Shown here: positions 1-6,750 of the stretch, piece after piece
How the letters are laid out: every line of letters begins with the position of its first letter
Position numbering within the stretch: the stretch's first letter is position 1
From: a virus
Reading direction: 5' to 3' (one strand)
DNA length: 36,520 bases
Virus record (IMG/VR): IMGVR_UViG_3300008266_000206
Coordinates: 1-36,520 of that record
Notes under the pieces: model-generated
Told to the model about the DNA's origin: nothing
Databases searched by the model: none
Seen by the model: only the letters and a program-made list of their open reading frames with translations
Program-made: the position numbers and the translations under genes

Positions 1-114
1 GAACGTATAGCCGAAGCCCGCGGCGAATTCGCAGGCCTGATCGTAACCGATAACGAAAACCAGGACGAAGCCGCCGACGTCGCGGCCGACGAAGAACCAG
101 GCGAAGACTGGAAA
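1..114. repeat. Terminal direct repeat, left copy (circular overlap)
   Basis: These 114 bases are identical to 36407-36520. Both copies lie inside the coding frame of the same primase-helicase, and joining the ends through one copy keeps that frame open. This is what an assembler leaves at the ends of a circular or circularly permuted molecule. A genuine short packaged terminal repeat is possible, but it would have to cut an essential gene in two, so I favour assembly overlap. Confidence 0.95.
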
Positions 115-1461
115 AGTAAACTAGAATTCGACCGCCTGGGTAACATGTACCCTACTATAAATAACATAGTACTGATCTTAGAAAACGACGTAGCGTTTAA
201 AAATAACATAGCCTACGACGACTTCGAAAAACGCGAAATAGCGCAGCGATCTTTACCCTGGCGTAAAGTTAACTACGGTACCAGGTTTTTAACTGACAGC
301 GACGACGATAATATAGAACACTACCTAGAAAGCGTATACAAAATAGCCGGTACGAAGTTATCGAAAGCGCTATCGGTTATAAGCGAACGAACTAAATTTC
401 ACCCTATTTGCAACTACCTAGACGGGCTGGCCTGGGATAAGAAGCCGCGGGTAGATACTTTATTCATAGACTACATGGGCGCAGAAGACAGCGACTATAC
501 CAGGGCAGTAACACGTAAAACGCTTTGCGCTGCAGTAGCCAGGGTATTTAACCCAGGCTGTAAATTCGACTACATGTTAACCTTTGTAGGCCCGCAGGGC
601 CTGGGCAAAAGTAGCCTAATAGGTAAACTGGGCCGGTACTGGTATAGCGATAGTTTTACAACGGTACAAGGTAAAGAAGCGTTCGAACAAGTGCAGGGCG
701 TCTGGATATTGGAAATAGCCGAACTATCGGCGCTGCGTAACGCCGACGTAGAAAGTATAAAGCATTTTATAACGAAGCGCGAAGACCGGTACCGCGTCGC
801 ATACGGTAAGCGGGTAGAGAATTTCCCGCGACAGTTCGTACCGTTTGGCAGTACGAATAAACTAGACTTCTTAAAAGATCGTACGGGAAATCGTAGGTTC
901 TGGCCGGTAAAGACCGGTACGCCCAGCAAAGACGTACATACAGAACTAACAGCCGAAGAAGTTAACCAGATATGGGCCGAAGCGTACGAACTTTTTATGG
1001 TCGGCGAACAGCTATTTTTAAGTAAAGAACTGGAAGCGGCCGCAAAGGTAGTACAGGAAAACCACGCAGAAGCCGACGAACGTATAGGCCTTATTATACA
1101 GTACCTAGATACGCCGCTACCTTTGAACTGGGCCAGTATGTCTATATACGAAAAGCGTAGCTATCTGGCCGGCGACGGGTTCGAATACGAAGGCGAACTG
1201 GAAGTACGGCAGCGGGTATGTGCCGCCGAAATTTACTGCGAAGTTCTGGGCGGTATGCAAAAAGATATGTCTAGCCATAATACCAGGTTTATACATGAGA
1301 TTTTAAGGGCCATACCTGGCTGGGCTGAATACGAAACGCGTACCGTTTTTAAAGGATATGGCAACCAAAAAGGCTACTACCGGTATACTACAGTAGACCC
1401 GAAAATAGTACTAAATACTACAGTAAGGCAGTTAAACGCCCGAACCAATTTACTACAGTAA
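1..1461 (+). CDS. VirE-family helicase half of primase-helicase (C-terminal part)
   Basis: This is the C-terminal part of a replicative primase-helicase whose N-terminus is at 35369-36520. The frame is open from base 1, and the first internal ATG (145) is not the real start. The P-loop lies around bases 589-615 (GPQGLGKSS). It is followed by the family signatures GKEAFEQVQG, WILEIAEL and IKHFITK, and by GNRRFWPV, the usual VirE/VapE (PF05272) endpoint. VirE-type proteins are SF3/AAA+-like helicases that unwind DNA at the phage fork. The last codons overlap the first ACTACAGTA iterons, so the end of the gene is part of the candidate origin. The joined protein would be about 832 residues. Family assignment is strong; origin-specific action is inference. 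Confidence 0.9.
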   Translation, partial: ERIAEARGEFAGLIVTDNENQDEAADVAADEEPGEDWKSKLEFDRLGNMYPTINNIVLILENDVAFKNNIAYDDFEKREIAQRSLPWRKVNYGTRFLTDSDDDNIEHYLESVYKIAGTKLSKALSVISERTKFHPICNYLDGLAWDKKPRVDTLFIDYMGAEDSDYTRAVTRKTLCAAVARVFNPGCKFDYMLTFVGPQGLGKSSLIGKLGRYWYSDSFTTVQGKEAFEQVQGVWILEIAELSALRNADVESIKHFITKREDRYRVAYGKRVENFPRQFVPFGSTNKLDFLKDRTGNRRFWPVKTGTPSKDVHTELTAEEVNQIWAEAYELFMVGEQLFLSKELEAAAKVVQENHAEADERIGLIIQYLDTPLPLNWASMSIYEKRSYLAGDGFEYEGELEVRQRVCAAEIYCEVLGGMQKDMSSHNTRFIHEILRAIPGWAEYETRTVFKGYGNQKGYYRYTTVDPKIVLNTTVRQLNARTNLLQ

Positions 1462-1533
1462 CTACAGTAATACTACAGTAAAAACGTATCTACTGTAGTA
1501 TCGTAAAACCTTATCTATAAAGCGTTCTAGCCG

Positions 1534-1558
1534 AAATACTACAGTAACTACAGTAAAA
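1534..1558 (+). repeat. 25-bp inverted repeat, left arm
   Basis: Contains two overlapping units (TACTACAGTAA then ACTACAGTAA) flanked by AAA and AAA. Its reverse complement is found base for base at 1653-1677. Confidence 0.9.
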
Positions 1559-1652
1559 TAACTATAAAGTATAAAAATAAGGTTTTAAGGGTAAATAGGG
1601 TATATAGTAGCCCCTAGCTGCCCTAATAGGAAAAAGTGTTAAGATTTTACGT

Positions 1653-1677
1653 TTTTACTGTAGTTACTGTAGTATTT
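1653..1677 (-). repeat. 25-bp inverted repeat, right arm
   Basis: Perfect reverse complement of 1534-1558. It lies immediately upstream of the nuclease-helicase gene pair, where a bound protein could also block or recruit transcription. Confidence 0.9.
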
Positions 1678-1694
1678 AGCAAAAAGTACGAAAT

Positions 1695-1970
1695 ATGAAA
1701 GAAAACAAAATAGAAGTATTTTTGAAGGCCGAAGTAGAAAAGCTGGGCGGGCTATGTATTAAATTTCTGGCTACCTATTTTACCGGTATACCAGATCGTT
1801 TAGTACTACTACCTGGCGGCCGTATGTACTTCGTAGAACTAAAGGCACCAGGTAAGAAACCGGCCCGCCGGCAGCCGTACGTAATAGCACTACTGCAGAA
1901 GCTAGGTTTTAACGTTTTGGTTATAGATACGATAGATAAAGTAAACGCGTTTATATTATGGGTAAAGTAA
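1695..1970 (+). CDS. VRR-NUC domain nuclease
   Basis: A 91-residue stand-alone VRR-NUC (PF08774) nuclease of the PD-(D/E)XK superfamily. The core is visible: GGLCIKF, then TGIPDRLVLLPGGRMYFVELKAP, in which the Asp of PDR and the Glu-x-Lys of VELK are the expected metal-binding/catalytic residues, followed by a Q-rich helix and a closing beta strand (NVLVID). The length is normal for phage versions. The start ATG follows an A-rich leader, and the end overlaps the helicase gene by 13 bases, so the two are translationally coupled. In many phages this nuclease is encoded beside an SNF2-type helicase and a VirE primase-helicase, as here. It probably acts on branched DNA during replication or recombination; the exact substrate is unknown. 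Confidence 0.88.
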   Translation: MKENKIEVFLKAEVEKLGGLCIKFLATYFTGIPDRLVLLPGGRMYFVELKAPGKKPARRQPYVIALLQKLGFNVLVIDTIDKVNAFILWVK

Positions 1971-3358
1971 AACAGTTCGTACCGCATGACTACCAGGCGC
2001 ATGCCATACAGCATATACTAGATAACGACGAAGCCGGCCTATTTTTAGACATGGGCCTAGGTAAAACCGTTATAACTTTAACGGCTTTAAATACTATGCT
2101 ATTCGATACGTTCGAAATAAGTAAACCGCTGGTTATAGCGCCGAAAAAAGTAGTAGAACATACCTGGCACGAAGAAGTATCTAAATGGCAACACCTAAAA
2201 GACCTGCGGCTAGTTAGAATTATGGGTAACGAACGGCAACGTATAGAAGCATTTAGAACCAGGGCCGATATTTATATAATAAGCCGCGATAACATAGAAT
2301 GGCTGGTTACATACCTGCAGGGCGCCTGGCCGTTCGATACCCTGGTACTGGATGAACTTAGCAGCTTTAAGAACCCGTCTTCGCGAAGGTTTAAAGCAGT
2401 ACGAATAATTCGACCACTTGTTAAAAAAGTTATAGGCCTTACCGGTACACCAGCGCCGAACGGGCTAGTAGACTTATGGGCGCCGGTATATTTACTAGAC
2501 CAGGGTAAACGCCTGGGCGCTACTTTTCCTTCATACCGCGAAAAGTATTTCAGAAAAGAAAACGAATACAGCCCACACAGTAAGTACATTATACACAACG
2601 GCGACGAAGTTATAGGCGCAGACTACTACAAAAATAAAATACTAAACAAGATCAGCGACATTTGTATAAGTATGAAGAAAGAAGACTACCTAGACCTACC
2701 GCCACGCGTAGACGTAGTTAAAAAAATAGACCTACCGGCTAAAATTATGCAGAAGTATAAAGACTTCGAACGCAGCCTGGTAATGCAAATAACAGACGAA
2801 AACGATATAACCGCAGTAAACGCGACGGTATTAATAGGTAAGCTGCTACAGTTCGCGAACGGCGCAATATACGACGCCGATAAAGTCTGGCACGAAGTAC
2901 ATACCGAAAAACTAGACGCCCTGGCCGAAGACATAGAAGCCGCGAACGGGAACCCTATACTAATTTTCTACCAGTATAAACATGACGTAGAACGAATTAT
3001 GCAGCGCTTTAAAAGTTTAAAGCCGGTATTTTTAAAAGGCGCTGCAGACGTAGACGCCTGGAATCGTAAAGAAATACCAATACTGGTAACGCATACGGCC
3101 AGCGCTGGGCATGGGTTAAACATGCAGTACGGCGGCCACTTTATAAGCCACTTCGGCACCGGCTTTAACTTAGAATGGTACCTGCAGGGCTGCGCCAGGC
3201 TAGACCGGCAGGGCCAGGTATACCCAGTTACGAACAGTAGATTAATAGTTACGGGTACCCAGGACGAAGGCGCGCTGGCCTGCCTAGACGATAAGACGAA
3301 CGAACAAGACTACGTTATGTCGGCCGTTAAAGCAATATTCAAACGCTATAAAAAATAG
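1958..3358 (+). CDS. SNF2-type DEAD/DEAH helicase
   Basis: A 466-residue superfamily 2 helicase. An N-terminal Q-like region (HDYQAHAI) is followed by the P-loop DMGLGKT (about residues 31-37), a DEAH-like box DELS (132-135), motif III-like LTGTPAPNG (161-169) and a second RecA domain ending in the arginine-finger motif QGCARLDRQGQ (about 410-420). This is the compact phage SNF2/DEAD helicase that travels with VRR-NUC, DUF2800, DUF2815, PolA and VirE. It likely remodels forks or recombination intermediates using ATP. The start overlaps the nuclease gene; the TAG stop is followed by a promoter for the next gene. Confidence 0.92.
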   Translation: MGKVKQFVPHDYQAHAIQHILDNDEAGLFLDMGLGKTVITLTALNTMLFDTFEISKPLVIAPKKVVEHTWHEEVSKWQHLKDLRLVRIMGNERQRIEAFRTRADIYIISRDNIEWLVTYLQGAWPFDTLVLDELSSFKNPSSRRFKAVRIIRPLVKKVIGLTGTPAPNGLVDLWAPVYLLDQGKRLGATFPSYREKYFRKENEYSPHSKYIIHNGDEVIGADYYKNKILNKISDICISMKKEDYLDLPPRVDVVKKIDLPAKIMQKYKDFERSLVMQITDENDITAVNATVLIGKLLQFANGAIYDADKVWHEVHTEKLDALAEDIEAANGNPILIFYQYKHDVERIMQRFKSLKPVFLKGAADVDAWNRKEIPILVTHTASAGHGLNMQYGGHFISHFGTGFNLEWYLQGCARLDRQGQVYPVTNSRLIVTGTQDEGALACLDDKTNEQDYVMSAVKAIFKRYKK

Positions 3359-3362
3359 TCTA

Positions 3363-3396
3363 TTTTGTAGTATAAGAAATAAAATTAACTTTGTGT
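3363..3396 (+). promoter_or_regulatory. Bacteroidota-type promoter for the sigma-like gene
   Basis: TTTTG at 3363-3367, an 18-bp spacer, then TAACTTTG at 3386-3393 fit the Bacteroidota -33/-7 consensus (TTTG ... TAnnTTTG). The -7 element ends only three bases before the ATG at 3397, so transcription would begin at or just inside the start codon. That implies a leaderless or near-leaderless transcript. Confidence 0.6.
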
Positions 3397-3954
3397 ATGA
3401 ACGCGCGAAACCTTATAACGGCCATATACGTTTCGAACGAAGTAAAAGAAGTACTGCAGCGCCTAGAACCTGCAGACCTTCGCGACGATATAAAGCAGCA
3501 TGTTTTTACCGAACTGCTAGTAATGGAAGAAGGTTTTATAGTTGATCTACATACCCGCGGTAAGCTAAAGCATTTTATTGTAAAAATGCTTTACAATACT
3601 TCGAAATGGCGCGACCGTTCGGCGTTTAAAAAACAGTACGGCTTTTTAGAAACTTCGGTAGAAGACTTCGAAAGAACCGCGGCAAATGAAGACGATATAG
3701 ACGAAGACGGTAAATTGTATTTTAGTACAGTAGTTACCGGTAGTATCGAAAATAACGAACGTAGCCAGAAAGAACTAGTAGAAGAAATACTACTGGCGCT
3801 TAAAAATATGTACTGGTATAAGGCCGAAGTATTTAAATTATACGTACGCCTGGGTACATACCAGAAAGTAGCAGACGCGACCGGTATAAATTTGTCTTCG
3901 ATCTTTCAAACAGTACGGCAGGCTAAAAATGAAATTAAAACCCATATAAAATAA
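3397..3954 (+). CDS. Sigma-factor-like HTH protein
   Basis: A 185-residue protein. Its C-terminal part (about 140-185) reads as a sigma region 4-like helix-turn-helix: KAEVFKLYVRLGTYQKVADATGINLSSIFQTVRQAKNEI has the layout of an ECF/sigma-70 recognition helix pair. The N-terminal half is helical and charged and could be a region 2-like part, but I see no firm motif there. I chose ATG 3397 over the TTG at 3391 because the latter lies inside the -7 promoter element. It sits alone behind a promoter at the border between replication genes and the terminase/structural operon, which suits a regulator of late transcription. That role is inference; a plain HTH DNA-binding protein is the alternative. 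Confidence 0.65.
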   Translation: MNARNLITAIYVSNEVKEVLQRLEPADLRDDIKQHVFTELLVMEEGFIVDLHTRGKLKHFIVKMLYNTSKWRDRSAFKKQYGFLETSVEDFERTAANEDDIDEDGKLYFSTVVTGSIENNERSQKELVEEILLALKNMYWYKAEVFKLYVRLGTYQKVADATGINLSSIFQTVRQAKNEIKTHIK

Positions 3955-3955
3955 T

Positions 3956-4255
3956 ATGAAAAAGCAAACAACTACAACCGCCGAAAAGCTGGTATTTTTA
4001 AACGACCAGCTATTCTTAAAAGAACGCGTAGACAATAGCGTAGACGTACACCCGTCTACCGCGGTTATCGAACAGTTCGAAAACCTGGCGCTAACGATCA
4101 GCCCTAAAAACGATTTTAGCTGGCGCGGGTGCCAGTCATGCGTAAACCACGTAGTAAAGTTCGTTTACGATAATCTGGGCCGCCTGGGCCTGGGCCTGGC
4201 AGAAGGTAAGATCGTAGAAGTAAAAAAAGCTACGGGTTTAAAAAACGATAATTAA
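3956..4255 (+). CDS. Hypothetical protein with a CxxC motif
   Basis: A 99-residue soluble protein of unknown function, starting two bases after the previous stop. The middle contains WRGCQSCVNHVVKFVYDN, with one CxxC pair and a His that could bind metal or form a disulfide. The protein ends in a lysine-rich tail. Its position between the sigma-like gene and the small terminase, with only 5 bases to the next start, places it in the same operon. I do not recognise a family. Confidence 0.7.
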   Translation: MKKQTTTTAEKLVFLNDQLFLKERVDNSVDVHPSTAVIEQFENLALTISPKNDFSWRGCQSCVNHVVKFVYDNLGRLGLGLAEGKIVEVKKATGLKNDN

Positions 4256-4260
4256 AAACT

Positions 4261-4710
4261 ATGGGCGTACATAAGAAAATAGAAGACCCAGAAATACTAT
4301 GGCAGCACTTTTTAGACTACGTAGATAAGGTAAAAGAAAAACCCATGCTGGTACATGACTTCGTCGGTAAAGACGGCGACAGCGTATACCGTAAAAAAGA
4401 AAAGCCGTTAACCTTTGTAGGTTTTCAGAACTACTTAGACGACATGGGCGTAATTTCGGACGTTACCGACTATTTCGAAAATAAAGAAGGGCGCTACGGG
4501 CTTTTCGTCCGTATCTGTTCGCGTATAAAGCGAACGATAGCCGAAGACCAGATAACCGGCGGCATGGTCGGCGTATATAATACTTCGATAACGCAGCGCC
4601 TAAACGGCCTGGTAGATAAAAGCGAAGTAGCGGTAAAGACCGAACAACCTTTATTTCCAGACGCGCCGGCGAAGCCGCCAGCCGAAGAAGACGAAGACGA
4701 TTTTATGTAA
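4261..4710 (+). CDS. Terminase small subunit (gp3-like)
   Basis: A 149-residue DNA-recognition subunit of the packaging motor. The pattern LWQHFLDYVDKVKEKP, then a mid-protein FENKEGRYGLF and the long helix ICSRIKRTIAEDQITGGMVGVYN followed by TQRLNGLVDKSEV matches the P22 gp3-like small terminase family that is common in Bacteroidota phages. It lies three small genes upstream of the large terminase. The C-terminus, EEDEDDFM, is an acidic tail ending in an aromatic residue, shared with the SSB-like protein at 29896 and the protein at 15188; this is unusual for a small terminase. Confidence 0.82.
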   Translation: MGVHKKIEDPEILWQHFLDYVDKVKEKPMLVHDFVGKDGDSVYRKKEKPLTFVGFQNYLDDMGVISDVTDYFENKEGRYGLFVRICSRIKRTIAEDQITGGMVGVYNTSITQRLNGLVDKSEVAVKTEQPLFPDAPAKPPAEEDEDDFM

Positions 4711-4784
4711 ATACCTGGGCGGTATGGTCGGGTAAAAAAAAGACCATTAAAGCTGGCATAGGGCAGCGCCGCTATTTTAAATTT

Positions 4785-4877
4785 ATGACGCCTAATAAAA
4801 TGGAAAACATAAGCATAGTTATATTCTGCGTAGTTACGATACTATCTACGCTAGCGGTTATTTTATGTACTTTATGA
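4785..4877 (+). CDS. Small single-span membrane protein
   Basis: A 30-residue ORF starting MTPNKMENIS and continuing into one hydrophobic segment (IVIFCVVTILSTLAVILC). It follows an ATTTATG-type leader, and its TGA overlaps the next start (ATGA), which supports translation. An open frame also extends upstream of the ATG to near 4710 but lacks an ATG. Function unknown. Confidence 0.5.
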   Translation: MTPNKMENISIVIFCVVTILSTLAVILCTL

Positions 4878-4999
4878 TAAGCATATACAACTATAAGACC
4901 GGCCAGTACGAACAGATCAGTACTGAAACTATGGGCTACCTTCTTATATATTTTTATAGCCAGTATTTTACAGAACCTATCTACATAAACTTAAACTAA
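4874..4999 (+). CDS. Small hypothetical protein
   Basis: A 41-residue, tyrosine-rich ORF (MISIYNYKTGQYEQ...) coupled by an ATGA overlap to the preceding micro-gene and followed five bases later by the next. The composition is mildly hydrophobic in the middle (GYLLIYFYSQYF). It is supported mainly by the tight spacing. Family unknown. Confidence 0.45.
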   Translation: MISIYNYKTGQYEQISTETMGYLLIYFYSQYFTEPIYINLN

Positions 5000-5004
5000 A
5001 AGAC

Positions 5005-5181
5005 ATGCACGAATTTATAGAACAGTTTTTACGCTGGTACTTCTGGGCCTTTATATTTATAACGATAGCCCAGACGATCTTTTCGGTACGACTAAAGGCC
5101 AAAGGTATGAAGCTAAAAGACCAGGGCTTTTTAGAACTTACCGTAGCTACTACCTTATTTTTACTTTCAATATTTTATTAA
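5005..5181 (+). CDS. Small two-span membrane protein
   Basis: A 58-residue protein with two hydrophobic segments (about 12-28, WYFWAFIFITIAQTIF, and about 44-57, LTVATTLFLLSIF) separated by a basic loop RLKAKGMKLKDQ. The TAA stop abuts the ATG of the large terminase, so it is expressed with it. Two-span proteins of this size can be holins or antiholins, but a holin is already present at 23885. Role unknown. Confidence 0.6.
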   Translation: MHEFIEQFLRWYFWAFIFITIAQTIFSVRLKAKGMKLKDQGFLELTVATTLFLLSIFY

Positions 5182-6516
5182 ATGGCGTTCGTACGTACTA
5201 CGGCCATAAATAAAATACTAGCTATGCGCGCCCGAAAAAAGGTAGTGCAGGGTTCTACGTCTGCAGGTAAGACGTACGGCATAGTACCGATACTAATAGA
5301 TAAGGCCTGCAAAATACCCAGGCTGCGTATAACGATCGTAGCCGAAACTATACCGGCCGTTAAAGACGGGCCGGTACGTATTTTTAAGAACGTTATGTAC
5401 GATACGGGCCGCTGGGTAGAAGACCGCTGGCTAGGCAACCCGCTACAGTATACTTTTAAAAACGGTTCTGTTATAGAATTTAGGGCGTTCGATAGCGTAG
5501 GCAAAGCGAAGGTAGCCGACAAACGCGACGTACTGTATATGGTCGAATGCAATAACATAACGTACGAAATAGCTAGCGCCTTAATGATAAGAAGTAAAGA
5601 AGTTTATATGTGCTTTAACCCAGAAGCCGAATTCTGGGCGCATACCGAAGTACTAACAGAACCGAACAGCGAACTACTGCTACTAACGTATAAAGATAAC
5701 GAAGCCTGCCCAGCCGAAACGATCGAAGACCTGGTTATAAAAATGAAGAAGGCGTACTACGACCCAGAAGGCGACGCCGACGACCCGAAGAACGTAAAGA
5801 ACGCGTACTGGGCGAACTGGTGCAAAGTTTATATTTTCGGCCAGCTGGGTATACTGCAGGGCGTAGTATACGAAAACTGGGCCCAGGTACCCGAACTACC
5901 GAAAGACCCGAAGACCGGTAAAATACTGGCCGAACTTATAGCCAGCGGGCTAGACTTCGGGTTCGTAAAGCCGGCGGCTATGTTAGACGTATACATGTAC
6001 CGCGGCGAACTATACGTAGACGAACGCATATATAAAACCGGTTTATCGAACGCGGCACTAGTAGACGAATTTAAACGCCTGGGCGTTAACAAAGGTACCT
6101 GCATAGTAGCCGATAGCGCAGAACCGAAAAGTATAGCCGACCTGCAGAACGCGGGCTACTATATCGAAGAAGCCGAAAAAGGCCCAGACAGCATACGCGC
6201 CGGTATTAAGATACTGCAGCAATATAAAATAAACGTTACGCAGCGATCTTTAAACCTTATAAAAGAACTGCGCCGGTACAAATGGGCGAAGAAGAAAAGC
6301 GGCGAAGAACTGGAAATACCGGTTAAATTTCTAGACCACTTACTAGACGCGCTGCGCTACGTAGCGCTGAATAAACTTTCACTATTTACGCCGTCTGGCG
6401 AATATTCGTTTATAGGTGGCAGCGAAGAAGAAGACCAGTTTTTACCGGACGCTACGCCAGAAAATATAGACGACGTTAACGACCGCTATAGCTTTGCCGG
6501 CGGCGACGAAGACTAA
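5182..6516 (+). CDS. terL: Terminase large subunit
   Basis: A 444-residue ATPase-nuclease of the DNA packaging motor. The Walker A is QGSTSAGKT (residues 23-31), and the Walker B region is VLYMVE with the catalytic Glu at about 122. The C-terminal RNase H-like nuclease shows the expected acidic residues in GLDFGF (D258), VADSAEPKSI (D311) and HLLDALRY (D389). The length and domain order are normal for phage-type Terminase_3/6 families. It is preceded by the small terminase and three micro-genes. The C-terminus is acidic (GGDED). Confidence 0.95.
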   Translation: MAFVRTTAINKILAMRARKKVVQGSTSAGKTYGIVPILIDKACKIPRLRITIVAETIPAVKDGPVRIFKNVMYDTGRWVEDRWLGNPLQYTFKNGSVIEFRAFDSVGKAKVADKRDVLYMVECNNITYEIASALMIRSKEVYMCFNPEAEFWAHTEVLTEPNSELLLLTYKDNEACPAETIEDLVIKMKKAYYDPEGDADDPKNVKNAYWANWCKVYIFGQLGILQGVVYENWAQVPELPKDPKTGKILAELIASGLDFGFVKPAAMLDVYMYRGELYVDERIYKTGLSNAALVDEFKRLGVNKGTCIVADSAEPKSIADLQNAGYYIEEAEKGPDSIRAGIKILQQYKINVTQRSLNLIKELRRYKWAKKKSGEELEIPVKFLDHLLDALRYVALNKLSLFTPSGEYSFIGGSEEEDQFLPDATPENIDDVNDRYSFAGGDED

Positions 6517-6528
6517 AAAAAATACAGT

Positions 6529-6636
6529 ATGAAATATTTAACACGTTTACTTCTTTATGTCGCTGTAGGTATTACGGCCTTTACGGCTGGGCTAGCTGCG
6601 GCGTATGCCTTCTGGTACATGGCGCTACGCCCGTAG
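6529..6636 (+). CDS. Small membrane protein
   Basis: A 35-residue ORF, MKYLTRLLLY followed by one long hydrophobic helix (VAVGITAFTAGLAAAYAFW), ending at TAG. It starts 12 bases after the large terminase stop, behind an A-rich leader. It could be a signal-anchor micro-protein; no family recognised. Confidence 0.5.
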   Translation: MKYLTRLLLYVAVGITAFTAGLAAAYAFWYMALRP

Positions 6637-6684
6637 CATAAAAGAAGCCCGCGTAGAAACGCAGGCCGGTTAACAAAACGCTAT

Positions 6685-6747
6685 ATGAGAAAAATCTTAC
6701 AGCCCAAAGCTAAGAAAAAATACTACAATTTTCGCCACTACTTTTAA
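6685..6747 (+). CDS. Possible 20-residue basic peptide
   Basis: ATG 6685 to TAA 6745-6747 encodes a very basic peptide (MRKILQPKAKKKYYNFRHYF). Its stop is immediately followed by the ATG of the next gene. The last third is part of a 22-bp sequence repeated at 17403-17424, so conservation here may reflect a DNA/RNA signal rather than the peptide. Low confidence as a real gene. Confidence 0.25.
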   Translation: MRKILQPKAKKKYYNFRHYF

Positions 6748-6750
6748 ATG
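6729..6750 (+). repeat. 22-bp start-codon-proximal repeat, copy 1
   Basis: Twenty-two bases with core CGCCACTACTTTTAA end exactly at the ATG of the 6748 gene. The identical sequence ends at the ATG of the 17422 gene. The TACTTTTA part resembles a weak -7 promoter element (TAnnTTTG), but no convincing -33 partner is seen. Confidence 0.85.

Larger units (their letters stand above)
1386..1677. repeat. Iteron cluster with inverted repeats; candidate origin/operator
   Basis: About ten copies of a near-palindromic unit, TACTACAGTAA or its truncated form ACTACAGTAA, occur here. Direct copies start near 1386, 1416, 1451, 1461, 1471, 1537 and 1547. Inverted copies lie at 1491-1500 and within 1653-1677. 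A 25-bp arm at 1534-1558 has a perfect inverted copy at 1653-1677, with about 94 bp of AT-rich DNA between them. A smaller 10-bp inverted pair lies at 1471-1480/1491-1500. The cluster starts in the end of the helicase gene and fills the gap before the VRR-NUC gene. Iterons with an AT-rich core next to replication genes fit an initiator-bound origin. The right arm ends 17 bp before the 1695 start codon, so an operator is equally possible. Confidence 0.8.

Noticed and set aside
1386-1677. CRISPR-like array
   Set aside because: Units are only about 10 bp, near-palindromic, in both orientations, with no regular unique spacers.
3391-3396. TTG start for the sigma-like gene
   Set aside because: The TTG is the end of the -7 promoter element; the ATG two codons later is the better start.
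4724-4751. Hairpin ATGGTC/GACCAT before the micro-genes as terminator
   Set aside because: Six-base stem with a 12-base loop and no T-run after it; too weak to call.
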